64,000 bases of DNA from Flavobacteriaceae bacterium UJ101 (GTDB lineage Bacteria; Bacteroidota; Bacteroidia; Flavobacteriales; UJ101). The position numbers and the translations under genes were made by a program. Numbering within the stretch: the stretch's first letter is position 1; every line of letters starts with the position of its first letter. The stretch lies in NCBI GenBank assembly GCA_001880285.1, contig CP016269.1:930001-994000 (forward strand), read 5' to 3'. This document shows, piece by piece, positions 51,704 to 62,000 of this stretch. Under the pieces are notes generated by a model. The model was not told the origin of the DNA, did no database searches, and was given only the letters and a program-made list of their open reading frames with translations.

Positions 51704-52903
51704 ATGAACAAATCTTTTTTACTTCTAACACTATTATTAAGTATTTCATTTCTAAATGCTCAAAAAAAAGATAGTACCTTAATCAATCTTAGTTCAATTA
51801 AGATATCCAAAGGTAAGCCAGGTGTCAAATTTGAATCAGCAGATAAAAACTATTCTTTAAAAATGAACCTTCGGGCTCAATTTAGAGCTTCCTATCCTTA
51901 TGATGGAGAACCAACCAAAATCAGTCAATTTGAAAATGAACAAACTAATTTTAAAATTCGAAGGGCTCGTTTAAAAATGACAGGTAATGCTTATAGGCCA
52001 TGGTTAAAATATAAAATGGAATATGATCTAGAAGGTAGTAATCTTTTAGATTTACACTTTAAAGTTGAAAAATTACCCTACCTAAGTTTAAAAGTAGGAC
52101 GCTGGAAAGCAGATTATAGTCGTGAACGTATTATCTCTTCAGGATCTCAACAAGCTCTAGATCGATCGATCATAAATAGACCTTTTACAATCGATCGTCA
52201 AAATGGTATCTCTCTTTATGGAAATATTAAAGGAAAAGGAAGTGCCAACTTTAACTATTGGGCAGCAGCCTTTATGGGAACAGGTCGTCCTGAAAGAACT
52301 AATGATGACACTCATTTGATGTACATGTTAAAAACGCAATGGAACATTAACGGTAGAAAACTTAAAACAACAGGATCTGATCTTAAATATCATGATAAGT
52401 TCACCTCTATTATAGCCATTGCTGGAGTTACAAATAAAAGTCCCTACACCCGTTTTTCAGGAAGTGGTGGAGGACAATTAGCAGGATTTGAAGATGGTGT
52501 TCCAGGACAATATCGACTTAATCAATACCTAGTTGAAACGGCTTTTAAATATAGAGGATGGTCATGGCAACAAGAATATCATTGGAAAGAAATTGATGAT
52601 GAAATTAACCAAACTATAACCCATTTGAATGGTAACTACGCACAAATAGGATATTTCCCAACTTATAGTTTCGGTTTTGTACCTAAGAATCTTGAAATTT
52701 TTGGTCGCCATGCATTTTACAATCCTGACTTAGATTTTTCAAACAATACACGGTACGAATATACTTTTGGTGCTAACTGGTTCTTTAATGGACATAACAA
52801 CAAATTAACACTTGAATATTCACATCTCAATTACAATCAACTTGAACCCAATATAGATGAAATAGGTAATCGTATTCGCCTCCAATGGGATATTTCTTTT
52901 TAA
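51704..52903 (+). CDS. Phosphate-selective porin-type (OprO/OprP) outer-membrane protein
   Basis: A 399-residue outer-membrane barrel with a Sec signal (ending LNAQ). It has the pattern of OprP-like porins: an early LRAQFRASYPYD strand, FKIRRARLKMTGNAY, then LKYKMEYDLEG and the VGRWKADYSRERI loop, with QQALDRSIINRPFTIDRQNG close behind. The last strand ends RLQWDISF with a terminal Phe. No coiled-coil start is present, unlike the other porin at 24343. It is probably single-gene. Phosphate or pyrophosphate is the usual ligand in this family but has not been shown here. Confidence 0.88.
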   Translation: MNKSFLLLTLLLSISFLNAQKKDSTLINLSSIKISKGKPGVKFESADKNYSLKMNLRAQFRASYPYDGEPTKISQFENEQTNFKIRRARLKMTGNAYRPWLKYKMEYDLEGSNLLDLHFKVEKLPYLSLKVGRWKADYSRERIISSGSQQALDRSIINRPFTIDRQNGISLYGNIKGKGSANFNYWAAAFMGTGRPERTNDDTHLMYMLKTQWNINGRKLKTTGSDLKYHDKFTSIIAIAGVTNKSPYTRFSGSGGGQLAGFEDGVPGQYRLNQYLVETAFKYRGWSWQQEYHWKEIDDEINQTITHLNGNYAQIGYFPTYSFGFVPKNLEIFGRHAFYNPDLDFSNNTRYEYTFGANWFFNGHNNKLTLEYSHLNYNQLEPNIDEIGNRIRLQWDISF

Positions 52904-53012
52904 AGAACCTCTTTCCTTTTTTTAATTAACAATTTAGTCTTTATTTTCATAATACTAATTTGTCTCATTTTTAGGGAAGCTTACAACACAACTATTCCTA
53001 TTTGAAAAAAGA

Positions 53013-53050
53013 AACAGCCCAACATTTTACTGATGGACTGTTCTTGTTTT
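53013..53050 (+). terminator. Possible terminator after the OprP-like porin gene
   Basis: An imperfect stem AACAGCCC/GGACTGTT (one mismatch) is followed by CTTGTTTT, about 110 bp after the stop. Confidence 0.35.
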
Positions 53051-53240
53051 AATTATCTCTTTTTTTCCTACAAACGGGAAGATAGCGTATTTTATTTCCT
53101 CCTGCAAATACAATTTCAATCGGTAAATTTAAATGATTGTACTCTATATTCGTGATTCATTTATTCTAATCAATGGTCATATTTTCCTTCACATCATATC
53201 TATAATTTTGATTATTATTTTGAAGGTCTCAATTATATTT

Positions 53241-53290
53241 AAAACATAGAACAGTAACTATATCTCTATAATTACTGTTCTATGTTTTTA
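53241..53290. terminator. Terminator at the end of the RHS toxin operon
   Basis: A perfect 17-bp stem AAAACATAGAACAGTAA/TTACTGTTCTATGTTTT (53241-53257 with 53272-53288) encloses a 14-base loop. It lies just after the last minus-strand gene of the operon. Confidence 0.88.
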
Positions 53291-53302
53291 TTTTAATAAT
53301 TA

Positions 53303-53632
53303 TTAAAGCATCCCTTTTTTCCACATATCTAGCATTATCATTGCTGTGGAAGACATACTCGTTCCATTATCTTTTATATCTTGAAGTGTTTGTACAGCTT
53401 GTTCATTTTTCTTATCCAATAAAAAAATAGCTGACCATAATTTTACACTTTCATTTTCATGATTTAGTAAATCTTCTAAAGCTAAATCATTTGTCTCTTT
53501 TAACTTCATAAGTTTGCCATGGATTTTATTTGCCTCTTTATCATCTCCTTCTACCCATGCTTTACCATGACTAACAGCTAATTCTATATATTTTTCTTCT
53601 TTTTTCACATAATATAATATATAAATTACCAT
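53303..53632 (-). CDS. DUF2019-like small helical protein, second probable immunity protein
   Basis: A 109-residue protein without signal peptide after a short hydrophobic start (MVIYILYYV). It aligns over its full length with the upstream neighbour at 53626: IELAVSHGKAWVEGDDKEAN with IEASIKHGEASKEGDYKLAN, LLNHENESVKLWSAIFLL with FLIHEDLNVQLWAATFLL, and the end WKKGML with WKKGNL. This pattern fits DUF2019, a small all-helical, HEAT-like family. The start ATG overlaps the neighbour's stop (AATGGTAA), so translation is coupled. By position after an RHS toxin it is probably an immunity protein, either a duplicate or one for another toxin variant. Confidence 0.8.
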   Translation of the reverse strand: MVIYILYYVKKEEKYIELAVSHGKAWVEGDDKEANKIHGKLMKLKETNDLALEDLLNHENESVKLWSAIFLLDKKNEQAVQTLQDIKDNGTSMSSTAMIMLDMWKKGML

Positions 53633-53952
53633 TTTAAATTACCTTTCTTCCATTCTTCTAATGTAATCTTAGCATCAAAAGAATAATGAGGAATATTTTG
53701 GTTTGCTATTTTTGTCATTAATTTTATTGCTTCTTCTTCATTTTCTTCTAATAAAAAAGTTGCTGCCCATAATTGAACATTTAAATCTTCATGAATTAAA
53801 AATTTTTTTAAAATAAAAATAGAATCATTTTCTTTTAAATACTTTAGAATAGAAACTAATTTATCATAGTTTTTATTTGCTAATTTATAATCTCCTTCTT
53901 TTGACGCTTCTCCATGTTTTATAGAAGCTTCTATAAAATCATTTATCTCCAT
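53626..53952 (-). CDS. DUF2019-like small helical protein, probable cognate immunity protein
   Basis: A 108-residue, acidic, cytoplasmic all-helical protein. Conserved points are the start (IEASIKHGEASKEGDYKLAN), QLWAATFLLEENEEEAIKL and a C-terminal LEEWKKGN. These match the DUF2019 pattern. It begins 36 bp after the stop of the RHS nuclease protein, the usual place of a toxin's own immunity gene, and overlaps its paralogue downstream. That it neutralises the HNH nuclease is inferred from position only. Confidence 0.83.
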   Translation of the reverse strand: MEINDFIEASIKHGEASKEGDYKLANKNYDKLVSILKYLKENDSIFILKKFLIHEDLNVQLWAATFLLEENEEEAIKLMTKIANQNIPHYSFDAKITLEEWKKGNLKW

Positions 53953-53988
53953 ACAAATATATTTTAAATAAACATTATTTTAACTTTC

Positions 53989-56900
53989 TCAAGGTGTCCA
54001 TCCAAATTCTTTTAATTTTTGAATACCAAATTCATATTGTTCTTTATAGCTTTTATTACTTAACCACTGTCTTACTGTTTGTCCCCCAGTAAATCTTTGT
54101 TTAGAAGAATAATATCCTGATATTTTAGCATGTATTGTACCTGCTCCATGTGGTAATTTAATTAAATTTCCTGTATTATGAATCGCTTCTGATCCAAATT
54201 GAGCTAAATTTGCTGGATTTTGCTCCACAATATGGTGCCATGCTTTACCTTTCCCTGCTGTTCCCATAGCTCTTTTAAAAGCTGAAAATGATCTAAACCC
54301 TTTCCCTGTAATCTCTGTAAGTCCATTGGCAGTCTTAATAAAATACTTTACAGCATTCACCTCTCCTCCTGGGGAAGGTTCTAATATAGCAAAAACAATA
54401 ATTCCTGCCATATAGCCTGGCACCTCATTTTGATTTACTTGAAACAAGTCTGGTATTACCTGGTTACCTGTTAACAATTCATACGAAGAAACTCCTGCAT
54501 AATAAACCATAGTAAGAGGGTTGGACATTAAAGAAGCATCAACTATAGAACTTCCCACTCCTTTTGCAACTCCACTAGCCGTAGAACCTGCTGTTACTTT
54601 TTCCTTATCAGGGTCTCCTGTATGATTCTCATCTCCACATTCTCCACAATCCGCAGTTTGCCCATCACTACTAGAAAAAGTCCCATCATTATTATTAGAC
54701 CAAGTCGTTTTTCCTCCTTCTGAACGGTTCCATAAGTCTTCAATAAAACCCGAAGCATCTGCTCCTATTGGATCTGCCCAAAACACAGGATTATTATCAA
54801 AACCAGTATAAGGACTCATACTATGATGCACTACTGGATCTTGAACAACCCACCTTGCCAAAGCTGGATCAAATTGGCGCATGTCCATTTCTAGCATATT
54901 GTAACCTAGTTCATCTGTAAGTTCTTTCCCGTTGTAACCATACTTGTACTTCTCCGCTATTGGATCTACTACATTGTTGTATCCTTCATGCTTCAGCCCA
55001 AAGGGATAATAGTTACTCTCCTCTACAATCTTTGCTTTTCCATCTTCATTAACATAACTCACTCGCACATTCCCTAAATGATCCGTATAATTATATACGT
55101 ATTCAGGTGTACCACTCTTCATATTCACATAACCTTCTGCATGTGGGTAAAATTCTAATACTCCATCTACGTATTGGTAACCATCTAAGTAGTCTATGGT
55201 TGTTAGTTGTTGGTTATTAGCGGGTATAACACGCTTTTGTAACTTTACTCCTGCTGCATCATATACATACTCTATACTTCCGCCATCTTCAAAGAACACC
55301 TTCTCAGGTAAATTTAAGAAATTATATTCTATTTTAGAAATCCCTTTGTTTTTGTCTACAACCATGTTCCCATTTACATCATACTCATAATCATTCCCAT
55401 CTGTATTCCCATCTTTAAAACCACTAGAATGACCTTCTTGATCTTTTACCTTTAATAATCGATTACCTGCATCATACGTATAGGTTAATTTATCTATATC
55501 AATCATTGCCCCATCTGAATCTCCTTTTCGATTTAAGGTTTTGATATTTCCATTTTCATCATAGGTTATACCTGTTACATTGTAAAATCCAGGTGCTTGC
55601 CCATTTTTAAGGTAATAACCATTCTTAATTCGATTCAATACATCATAATTATAAGCATATCCTCGTTGGGTATTCCCTGAATTAGCTGTTTTCCAAAACG
55701 TCTCACTAATGTTTCCATTGTATAAAGGCTTAATTCCCGATACTACATGATCAGGTGTTTGCACATTTTCATAATGAATCTTAAAACTAAACAAATCTTT
55801 TTCTAACTTATCTACATTATTAATATCCGTAAGCCAGCCTCGAATATTGTACTTATAATCGACCTCTTGTAAATTATTTCCTACTTTCTTGCTTTGCAAT
55901 TGTCCTAACTCATCATAGCTATTCTCTGCTAATGTAATTTTTACTCCATTACCCGTATCCTGTTGCTCAGTTTTTACCAATCGCTCTGCATGATCATACG
56001 TAAAATACGTGATAGTGGTTTGTTCTGAAGTGTCACTCGTTCCTTTATGAACCATTTTAGTATATTCAGGTTTCCCTCTAAAATCTAGCTTACTATCACT
56101 AATCGTATAGCCTTCCATATGATTCTTACTATAAATTCGAACAGCTCTCGATTTTAAATCATAATAAGTATATACTTTTTGCCAACCTTCTCTTATCCCT
56201 CCATTGGGCAATACGCGCGTATAGGTTACCGTATTCAAGCCTTTTAAATTAGGTGTAGTACTCGCTGTAATCAACACTTGTCCTTCTACTGAATTAGGAA
56301 CACTAGGAGATCCATTTTTTGGATAATGATCGTAGATATTGACCGTTAAGAGTTCTGTTATATTTGTTGGATAAGCACTACTATTGGTATAAGGTACCGT
56401 AATCCCATCTTGCGAAAAACTTCCACTTGTTTCATTGTTCTTCTCTTTAGCATTTACCCTACTTTGAACATTCCCTCGATCACTTCCTATTGTCTTCCCT
56501 GTATATAATACTCTTCCAAATTGATCATATTTAGTGAAAATCCAGATTTTATCTTTTTCTAAATTCCCATCCTGAGTCGCTACCAAACGGTCTTGCTTAT
56601 CATAAACTAGATACTCTCTAGCTTTACCTGGTAATTGCTTCTCTACTAAACGATTTCGATCATCATATTGATATTGGTAACCTAGTTTGGTTAATAGTTC
56701 TTGGTTAATAGTTGATTGTTTACTGAGTTTGGGAGGTAATACATAGGTTAAATTACCGTAAATATCGTAAACGTAATAGGTATCTAGTTTTGCTCCTGTA
56801 TCATCATAGGTTCGTTTTAATACTACTCGACCTTCTTTATCTTTAAATTCTTCTATCGTATGTTTATTCCCACTATCTGAACCATGATTTTCATCCTTAG

Positions 56901-57681
56901 TAATCGCTTTATATAATTGTCCTGCTCTATAATAATTATTAGACTGTAAACTCGGCATATATCCACTTCCTAAATTTACATCAAAACGCCTCACTTCATT
57001 AGCCCTGTTCGTTTGATAGTTAAATTCAATCTCATGCCCAGATCCTTTCTTCCACACTTCTCCAGGAGCAGCTTGTTTTAAGACACGATTCAAGGGAGAA
57101 GCTTCTAACTCCTTCTCACTAAAAGGCGATATGTCACTATAATGTGTAGAATAATAATTCTCAACACCTGTTATCGCTGTCGTATTCTCTATATATGCTC
57201 CTGTATTTTGACTACTTCCATAGGGTAAATAATCCTTAACCTGCCTCCCAAATTCATCATATACAACAGGTGTTACAATATCTTTCCCATTGGGACTGGC
57301 ATTGATCGATATGTTCTGCATCGGTCTACCTAATCCATCAAAGTATTGGATACTATGTACTTTCTTTGTACTCATTGTTACGCTACTTACGCCTTCCAAA
57401 GGCTCTTGTACATAAATATAGTTTTGATTAGAAAAATCAACATTTGTATTTCCTCTACATCCTGAACAACTAGTATGATCAGGATCTACTGTTGGATCGG
57501 TAATCACCAATGCCTGTATTTTTAAATGGGCAACAGCTTTTATATGAGCATTTTTAACATGTATCTTTTTATGATGCGTCTTTGTTCCTGTTATAATTCC
57601 TGTTAATTCTAATACTTGAGCATTAACAAAAAACAATGTTATCAGAAAAAACAGTAAGCTTAACTGTATTTTATTTTTCAT
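53989..57681 (-). CDS. RHS polymorphic toxin with C-terminal HNH-type nuclease domain
   Basis: A 1230-residue exported protein. A Sec signal (ending FFVNAQ) is followed by the DUF6443-type start (VHSIQYFDGLGRPMQNISI), many YD/RHS repeats, and the RHS core (YNYTDHLGNVRVSY, YGYNGKELTDELG, then QFDPALARWVVQDP), ending near residue 970. The variable 258-residue tail has a Gly/Ala-rich helical stretch and then a nuclease-like end: W1148-H1149-H1150-IVEQ, N1172-LIKLPH1178 and H1184, a pattern of the HNH/endonuclease VII superfamily (AHH/WHH type). Two DUF2019-like genes follow. The start overlaps the fibre gene end by 11 bp. DNA or RNA cleavage in rival cells is the likely role, by family analogy. 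Confidence 0.88.
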   Translation of the reverse strand: MKNKIQLSLLFFLITLFFVNAQVLELTGIITGTKTHHKKIHVKNAHIKAVAHLKIQALVITDPTVDPDHTSCSGCRGNTNVDFSNQNYIYVQEPLEGVSSVTMSTKKVHSIQYFDGLGRPMQNISINASPNGKDIVTPVVYDEFGRQVKDYLPYGSSQNTGAYIENTTAITGVENYYSTHYSDISPFSEKELEASPLNRVLKQAAPGEVWKKGSGHEIEFNYQTNRANEVRRFDVNLGSGYMPSLQSNNYYRAGQLYKAITKDENHGSDSGNKHTIEEFKDKEGRVVLKRTYDDTGAKLDTYYVYDIYGNLTYVLPPKLSKQSTINQELLTKLGYQYQYDDRNRLVEKQLPGKAREYLVYDKQDRLVATQDGNLEKDKIWIFTKYDQFGRVLYTGKTIGSDRGNVQSRVNAKEKNNETSGSFSQDGITVPYTNSSAYPTNITELLTVNIYDHYPKNGSPSVPNSVEGQVLITASTTPNLKGLNTVTYTRVLPNGGIREGWQKVYTYYDLKSRAVRIYSKNHMEGYTISDSKLDFRGKPEYTKMVHKGTSDTSEQTTITYFTYDHAERLVKTEQQDTGNGVKITLAENSYDELGQLQSKKVGNNLQEVDYKYNIRGWLTDINNVDKLEKDLFSFKIHYENVQTPDHVVSGIKPLYNGNISETFWKTANSGNTQRGYAYNYDVLNRIKNGYYLKNGQAPGFYNVTGITYDENGNIKTLNRKGDSDGAMIDIDKLTYTYDAGNRLLKVKDQEGHSSGFKDGNTDGNDYEYDVNGNMVVDKNKGISKIEYNFLNLPEKVFFEDGGSIEYVYDAAGVKLQKRVIPANNQQLTTIDYLDGYQYVDGVLEFYPHAEGYVNMKSGTPEYVYNYTDHLGNVRVSYVNEDGKAKIVEESNYYPFGLKHEGYNNVVDPIAEKYKYGYNGKELTDELGYNMLEMDMRQFDPALARWVVQDPVVHHSMSPYTGFDNNPVFWADPIGADASGFIEDLWNRSEGGKTTWSNNNDGTFSSSDGQTADCGECGDENHTGDPDKEKVTAGSTASGVAKGVGSSIVDASLMSNPLTMVYYAGVSSYELLTGNQVIPDLFQVNQNEVPGYMAGIIVFAILEPSPGGEVNAVKYFIKTANGLTEITGKGFRSFSAFKRAMGTAGKGKAWHHIVEQNPANLAQFGSEAIHNTGNLIKLPHGAGTIHAKISGYYSSKQRFTGGQTVRQWLSNKSYKEQYEFGIQKLKEFGWTP

Positions 57682-59014
57682 AAGAATTAACTTTTGGATT
57701 TGATAACAACAACTCTATTTTTTCTAAACGATTCTTAAGTATTTCATTTTCTTGATTAAGTCTTTCTAAATTCTTTTCTTGATCAATGGTATAAAGGGTT
57801 AGTTCTTCTATCTTTTCTAATAATAAATTTGACATAGTACCCAGACTTAACCCTTTTTCTTTTACTTCTTTAGCCGTTGGAATACCTGGTAAATGTTTAT
57901 GCGCTTTTGTGTAAGACTCAACCTCTTTTAATGTAGGAATTTCATAAGAAGGTTTTAAATCAGAAAAGCCTTCATAATACTGTTCAAATACATAATCTGC
58001 TAAAGGACCTTCTGTATCGACAAAAACTTCTTTGGCATGAATGTTTCCATTAACCGTTAATAATTGATCAGGATTGGTTGTTCCAATTCCTACTTTACCA
58101 TCCGTCTTTACTAACATTCTTGCACCTCCAGATCCTACTTGAAAGGTTCCATCCGTTCGCATAACCCCTGTATTATGGTAAAAGTTCTTATTCCCATACG
58201 TTCGTATCCACGTATTATCTGTCATTTGAAATCCTCCTCCATGGGTTTGAAAAAAGACACCTGAATTACCTGATACGCGTAACCAACCACCATTGGCATA
58301 TATATCACCTCGAGTCTCTAATTTATAAGTTGGGGTTGTTGTTCCAATTCCCACATTTCCTGTCTCATCGGTAATTCGCAACTTCTCACTTCCCTTGGTT
58401 CTTAAAATTAAATCATTATCATAAGAAGAAAATCCATTAGTAATGCTATATATATCTTTATTAAATATAAATTTTGCTCGATCTGTATAAATATGTGCCC
58501 AAGAAGTATTTTGCGCTCCTACATCTATATACCCTGATCCCGATTTAATTCGTAAGGCTCCCGTTCCTATATTTCCTCGTATACTTCCATTAAGATGTAA
58601 TTTTTCTAAAGGATCCTTCGTTCCAATTCCAACTTGAGCCTGTGAATTTAAATACAAAGTACTTAATGTCGTTGGTTTTCCTTTTGAATTAAACCCTATT
58701 TGAAAATCTATTCCCATTCCATTTACATTCTTTGAATCTTTAACACCAACTATAGCCGATTTAACATTCGTGTTTTTATTGGTAAATTGAATATTGGAAA
58801 TATCAGAATCACAATAAGTACTGAATAAACATTCATCATTACCAATTAAATTAAGTGAAGCTTCTCCAGAGGATTGATAGATTTCTAAAGAATTTTTAGG
58901 AGAAGTTGTCCCAATTCCTACATTTCCACTTTTTGGAAAAATGTTTTGACTATATGCGATATGAGTTAATGCAATTCCTGCTATTGCTAAAATATTTCTT
59001 GTTTTCATCTTCAT
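57671..59014 (-). CDS. Tail-fibre-like exported protein with shufflon-type segment and chaperone-like end
   Basis: A 447-residue protein with a Sec signal (ending HIAYSQ). It has repeated fibre motifs NVGIGTTSP, QVGIGTKDP, NVGIGTTTP and KVGIGTTNP spaced over 300 residues. Residues of about 240-300 (GGWLRVSGNSGVFFQTHGGG, then TDNTWIRTYGNKNFYHNTG) look like the constant shufflon N-terminal repeat of PilV-type adhesins and of some phage fibres. The C-terminal 110 residues (YVFEQYYEG, KHLPGIPTAKEV, then a coiled coil) resemble the Bacteroidota form of the intramolecular-chaperone end of tail spikes, without the Ser/Lys autoprotease motif. It sits between two RHS genes, 18 bp after one and overlapping the other. 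Confidence 0.78.
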   Translation of the reverse strand: MKMKTRNILAIAGIALTHIAYSQNIFPKSGNVGIGTTSPKNSLEIYQSSGEASLNLIGNDECLFSTYCDSDISNIQFTNKNTNVKSAIVGVKDSKNVNGMGIDFQIGFNSKGKPTTLSTLYLNSQAQVGIGTKDPLEKLHLNGSIRGNIGTGALRIKSGSGYIDVGAQNTSWAHIYTDRAKFIFNKDIYSITNGFSSYDNDLILRTKGSEKLRITDETGNVGIGTTTPTYKLETRGDIYANGGWLRVSGNSGVFFQTHGGGFQMTDNTWIRTYGNKNFYHNTGVMRTDGTFQVGSGGARMLVKTDGKVGIGTTNPDQLLTVNGNIHAKEVFVDTEGPLADYVFEQYYEGFSDLKPSYEIPTLKEVESYTKAHKHLPGIPTAKEVKEKGLSLGTMSNLLLEKIEELTLYTIDQEKNLERLNQENEILKNRLEKIELLLSNPKVNSYEK

Positions 59015-59032
59015 TATTTTTTTAAATTAGTT

Positions 59033-62000
59033 TTATTCTTGTGTTTTATATTGATAATCATATGCTTTCAATACTTTTCCTGTATGGTCTTTTATACGCT
59101 TTAAACGATTAAATTCATCATATTCAAACCGCTGCACTTGTCCATTCGGATCCGTAATACTCGTCACACCTACTAAGGGTTCATACGTATAGGTTGTCAC
59201 CATGGCTTTCGGAACGCCTGCTCGTAAGCTTCCTATGTTATTGGCATATGAACTAATCTCATCATATATAGCGCCTTCTACCTTCGCTACAGGATATTGT
59301 CCATTGTAACCCCATAGAATACTCGTATACAATCCATCTTCGGTGTGATATTGCAATACATTTCCCTTGGCATCGTACCTGTCATACGTTAGCTTACGGT
59401 CTGTTGTTGCTTTACTAACAACCCCTCCCTTTTTACTGAATACCGATTTAGGTAAATATAAATCTCCGAAAGTTTCGTACTGTGTTAGTTGATCGGATAC
59501 CGTTGTTCCACCTTTTTTAACTGTCGTTTGTAAGGGAATACCAATACGGTTTTCATTGATTAACCTCGTATCATTCTTCTCATGGGCATATTGGTAGCTT
59601 GTTTCAATTGTTCCACTTTTAGAATCTTTTGTAGATTCACTCTTTAGTAAATATCGATTATTATATCGATAATTTTTTTCCTGTATTATACCATCTTTAC
59701 TTTCTATAATTTTTTGTGGAAAAAAAGCTTTCTCATAAAAAGAATAATTTAAAACCTTCGATACACTACTAGTTGAAATTGGAGTATTTAATATTACACC
59801 AAAACCACTTGCCTGATAATAAAATTTATATTGTGCTTTAGAATTGCTATTCTCATTTAAATATTGATATTGAATTCTTTTCTTCTCTTTATTATCATCA
59901 CTATATGTTACACTTTCTCTCAAACTTCCGTTACTTAAACGATATGTGTAGGGATAATTGTAATAAATTTTGTGTGAGGTGTGTTTATCAACTAAGTTAG
60001 CATCATTCTTATATCGATTTATAATATACCCTGTATTTTCAAAATTATTTGTATTAGATGTAAAGGTTTCTTTAACCTGAGAATAACCTATATGGCTTCC
60101 TTGCGCTGAATTTTCAATTCCAATAATAGAAGAGGAGCTAATAGTATTGGTTAGTCCTCCCTTAAAAGAAAAACCATTGTTATCAATTTTAAAATCTTTT
60201 CCATTATAAATTAATTCATTCATCAAAATACCTGAAGATTCATTCCCAGAATAATGATAATCATAAGTTCTTGAAGATAGTTTTTGATCATTAGCATCAT
60301 AATTCTCTAAAGAAGCTATTTTTGCTCCACCCACTTCTATATTAAAACCATCATCTTCTTTAAAAGCCTTAAATTGAACATTTCCGTATACACTATATTC
60401 GTAATTAAATGGTAAAGCTTCTACTTCTACTCTATAATTCTTATTCGAATATAATAAGATATTATGTGTTCGATTATCAGAAAAAGCAATTAATTCATTT
60501 CCATCCCAATACTTTTCTGCTGTAGTAGAATACATTAATTGTAAAGTATGAACAACACTACCCGTTTGGACGTCAACAATTCTAAATCTTTTAGGATGAT
60601 CAATTAACTCATTAAATACCGTTTTACAACTCTTTCCCGTTGGAGTACAATTAAAGGAAACATTAAAATCAATAGAAACACGACTATCAGCAGAAGAAGG
60701 TGTCTTAAATGTATAAGTTTTAGAAGATGTTTCAGGGGCAATTGAGGGGCTAATATTTATATTGTCATAAAATAAAGAAGTGTAACTATTCTGTAAATAT
60801 TGCCTTGAAAATTCACTTTTAATTTCTCTATAAAAAACATCATTAGGCTGATAATTTAATTTTAAATAACCTTTAGTTGGATATGTTATTCTATTTAACA
60901 ACCCTATTTTACCATAGTCAAAGTCACTACTACGATCACCTCCATTTACTTTCATACTCATAACACCATGAGGAGGAGGGCAAACTGCCGTTTCAAAATA
61001 ATTAGGTACTAATTTAGAATTATTTTTCCCATTATAAAATCCCCAAAAATCAATACTCTTAGATGTTTTTTTAGGTAAGTTATTTTCTAACACATAAGAT
61101 AATGCATATTCTTTATTATTAACTTTAACCTCATCAAGTTTTAACCGTGTCCAATTAGCATTATTTTCATAAGTTGACTTTTTATTATCATTTACAGTAA
61201 CTAATTTATTATTGTTAAAATAAGAATACGTTAACGATGTTTTTACTATTTCATCATTTTGACTGTTAAAAACAATAATAGAATCAAGTTTTAAAGGTAC
61301 ATCATCTCTATAAGCACTAGGACCTTTGGCATTGTATACCATACTATTATCAGGATGTAAAATATCTTGACGAGATGAATTATAAAATTTTATGTTTATG
61401 GTCTGGTCATCTGAAATAATTTGTTTTAAAATTTTACCTTCTATTACGTTTCGACTACATGAGTAATAATAGTTATCAACTCTACCATTAGAATCTGTCC
61501 CACATAACATAAATTCAACCGTTTCTCCTAAATTAGGCTGTGTAATGGATATTTGTTTATCATAACTAAAAGATAATTTTTTCTTATTAGGTGAAATAAC
61601 CTCTGTTAAATACCATGATGATTTAACTTTAGAAACATTTCGATTAACAACACTTACATAGGCATTAGAACAATATTCATCTGAACCTACTAAACTTCCT
61701 GTTCCATAACTCTTAGAATACGTATCGGTTAATTCAATATTACTGAAATGATATATAAAGCCTTGTTCATCTACAATTCTAAAAGAAAAGTTATCTTCAT
61801 TAAATTGGATTGTAATATTATTTTTCTCATGTTTAAAGATTCCTAACGTCCCATTATTTTCTGCCTTATTTATAAAATTAAAAGTAACTGATTTTCCAAA
61901 TAAATTTAAAATAAACAAATCTGCTTGTGTATCAGGAATAGTAGAATTACTATCTGGAATTTGATATTGTTTACTGTAAAAATCATTTTCAGCCATTAAA

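Larger units (their letters stand above)
52904..53302. other. 399-bp intergenic region, mostly without coding content
   Basis: It holds a probable porin terminator near 53013-53050, the terminator of the toxin operon at 53241-53288, and A+T-rich filler. On the minus strand, about 30 codons (roughly 53150-53058) read INLPIEIV-like text ending GNKIRYLPVCRKKRDN-stop, with stop codons just upstream. This may be the tail of a decayed gene, but it is too short to call. Confidence 0.4.

Noticed and set aside
57671..59014. Phase-variable shufflon
   Set aside because: Only one shufflon-type segment is present; no inverted cassettes or site-specific recombinase gene were seen.
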